Positions 63,806-64,000 of a DNA stretch of 64,000 bases are shown here, piece after piece. Source of the stretch: Arenibacter sp. 6A1 (GTDB taxonomy: Bacteria; Bacteroidota; Bacteroidia; Flavobacteriales; Flavobacteriaceae); the NCBI RefSeq assembly GCF_012272855.1, contig NZ_JAAXCQ010000003.1, forward strand, positions 62,001 through 126,000, written 5' to 3'. Position 1 is the stretch's first letter; each line of letters opens with the position of its first letter. The position numbers and the translations under genes are program-made. The notes beneath the pieces are model-generated. The model worked only from the letters and a program-made list of their open reading frames with translations. It was not told the origin of the DNA and made no database searches.

Positions 63806-64000
63806 AGCGCTTCTACTTCCAAAATTAAACCTTGGTAAGGGGTTATTGGCTAAAGCCTAGAAAAGGAATATTCAAGAAATTACTGCAATATAGATGAGGT
63901 ATATGAAGCTTTATATACAACTATGCAGTTTAGCGTTAAAACCCCTTGTTAACCCGATTTTTTAGAGGAATCCTTGTTTTTTTGCTATTATTGATGTTCC
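63806..64000. other. Right-edge spacer
   Basis: 195 bp after the surface protein; no gene start, convincing hairpin or promoter is visible before the window ends. Confidence 0.5.

Overview
The window looks like core chromosome of a marine-type member of the Flavobacteriaceae (Bacteroidota). Supporting signs are Bacteroidota promoters (TTG, about 19-20 bp, TAnnTTTG) ahead of many genes, alternative complex III next to an aa3-type oxidase, and type IX secretion/gliding genes (sprA, a PorP/SprF protein, a CHU_C-terminal surface protein). The proteins with signal peptides end them at A/S-Q, as is typical of this group. No prophage, insertion sequence, CRISPR array or rRNA is visible.

Layout. 1-90: end of a thioredoxin-like gene. 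91-757: gene-free, with one copy of an 80-bp repeat. 758-4069 (-): large DUF2723 membrane protein. 4.2-4.5 kb: two identical tRNA-Gln genes, each with its own promoter and terminator. 4.7-9.7 kb: rimP-nusA-infB behind a hairpin-rich leader. 9.7-10.1 kb (-): SPOR-domain protein. 10.3-21.9 kb: actABCDEF-coxB-coxA, a quinol-to-oxygen respiratory module. 22-33 kb: DUF2807 protein, ruvB, a small regulatory island (a DUF4242/cyclase-like/AraC fusion and an AraC/membrane/TPR protein), a secreted PepSY-like protein, queG, maeB and ruvA. 33-42 kb: sprA, gcvH, a VanZ-like gene and a TonB-like gene. 42.4-47.7 kb: ctaB, two coxC genes, coxD and oxidase assembly genes (Sco-like, Sco, DUF420, a CxxC miniprotein). 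47.7-48.5 kb: second repeat-bearing gap with an apparent decayed gene. 48.5-54.3 kb: MacAB-TolC-like efflux operon with two permeases. 54.3-64 kb: tsaB, mscS, dodecin, nfu, porP/sprF, gamma-carbonic anhydrase-like protein, fabD and a large T9SS type B surface protein.

How the parts fit. The two respiratory loci together encode a complete aerobic terminal branch: ACIII oxidises menaquinol and passes electrons through its c-type hemes to CoxB/CoxA; CtaB supplies heme O/A precursor; Sco and DUF420 proteins help assemble the copper and heme centres. SprA, SprF-like and CHU_C proteins belong to the T9SS/gliding surface machinery.

Most notable observations: a three-copy 80-bp structured intergenic repeat, two copies of which carry a -7 promoter box at one end; the multi-hairpin rimP leader with a perfect 13-bp inverted repeat; a regulator joining a DUF4242 domain, a cyclase-like domain lacking metal-binding Asp residues, and an AraC domain, beside a second unusual AraC regulator; and a helix-hairpin-helix domain fused to the respiratory membrane subunit ActC.
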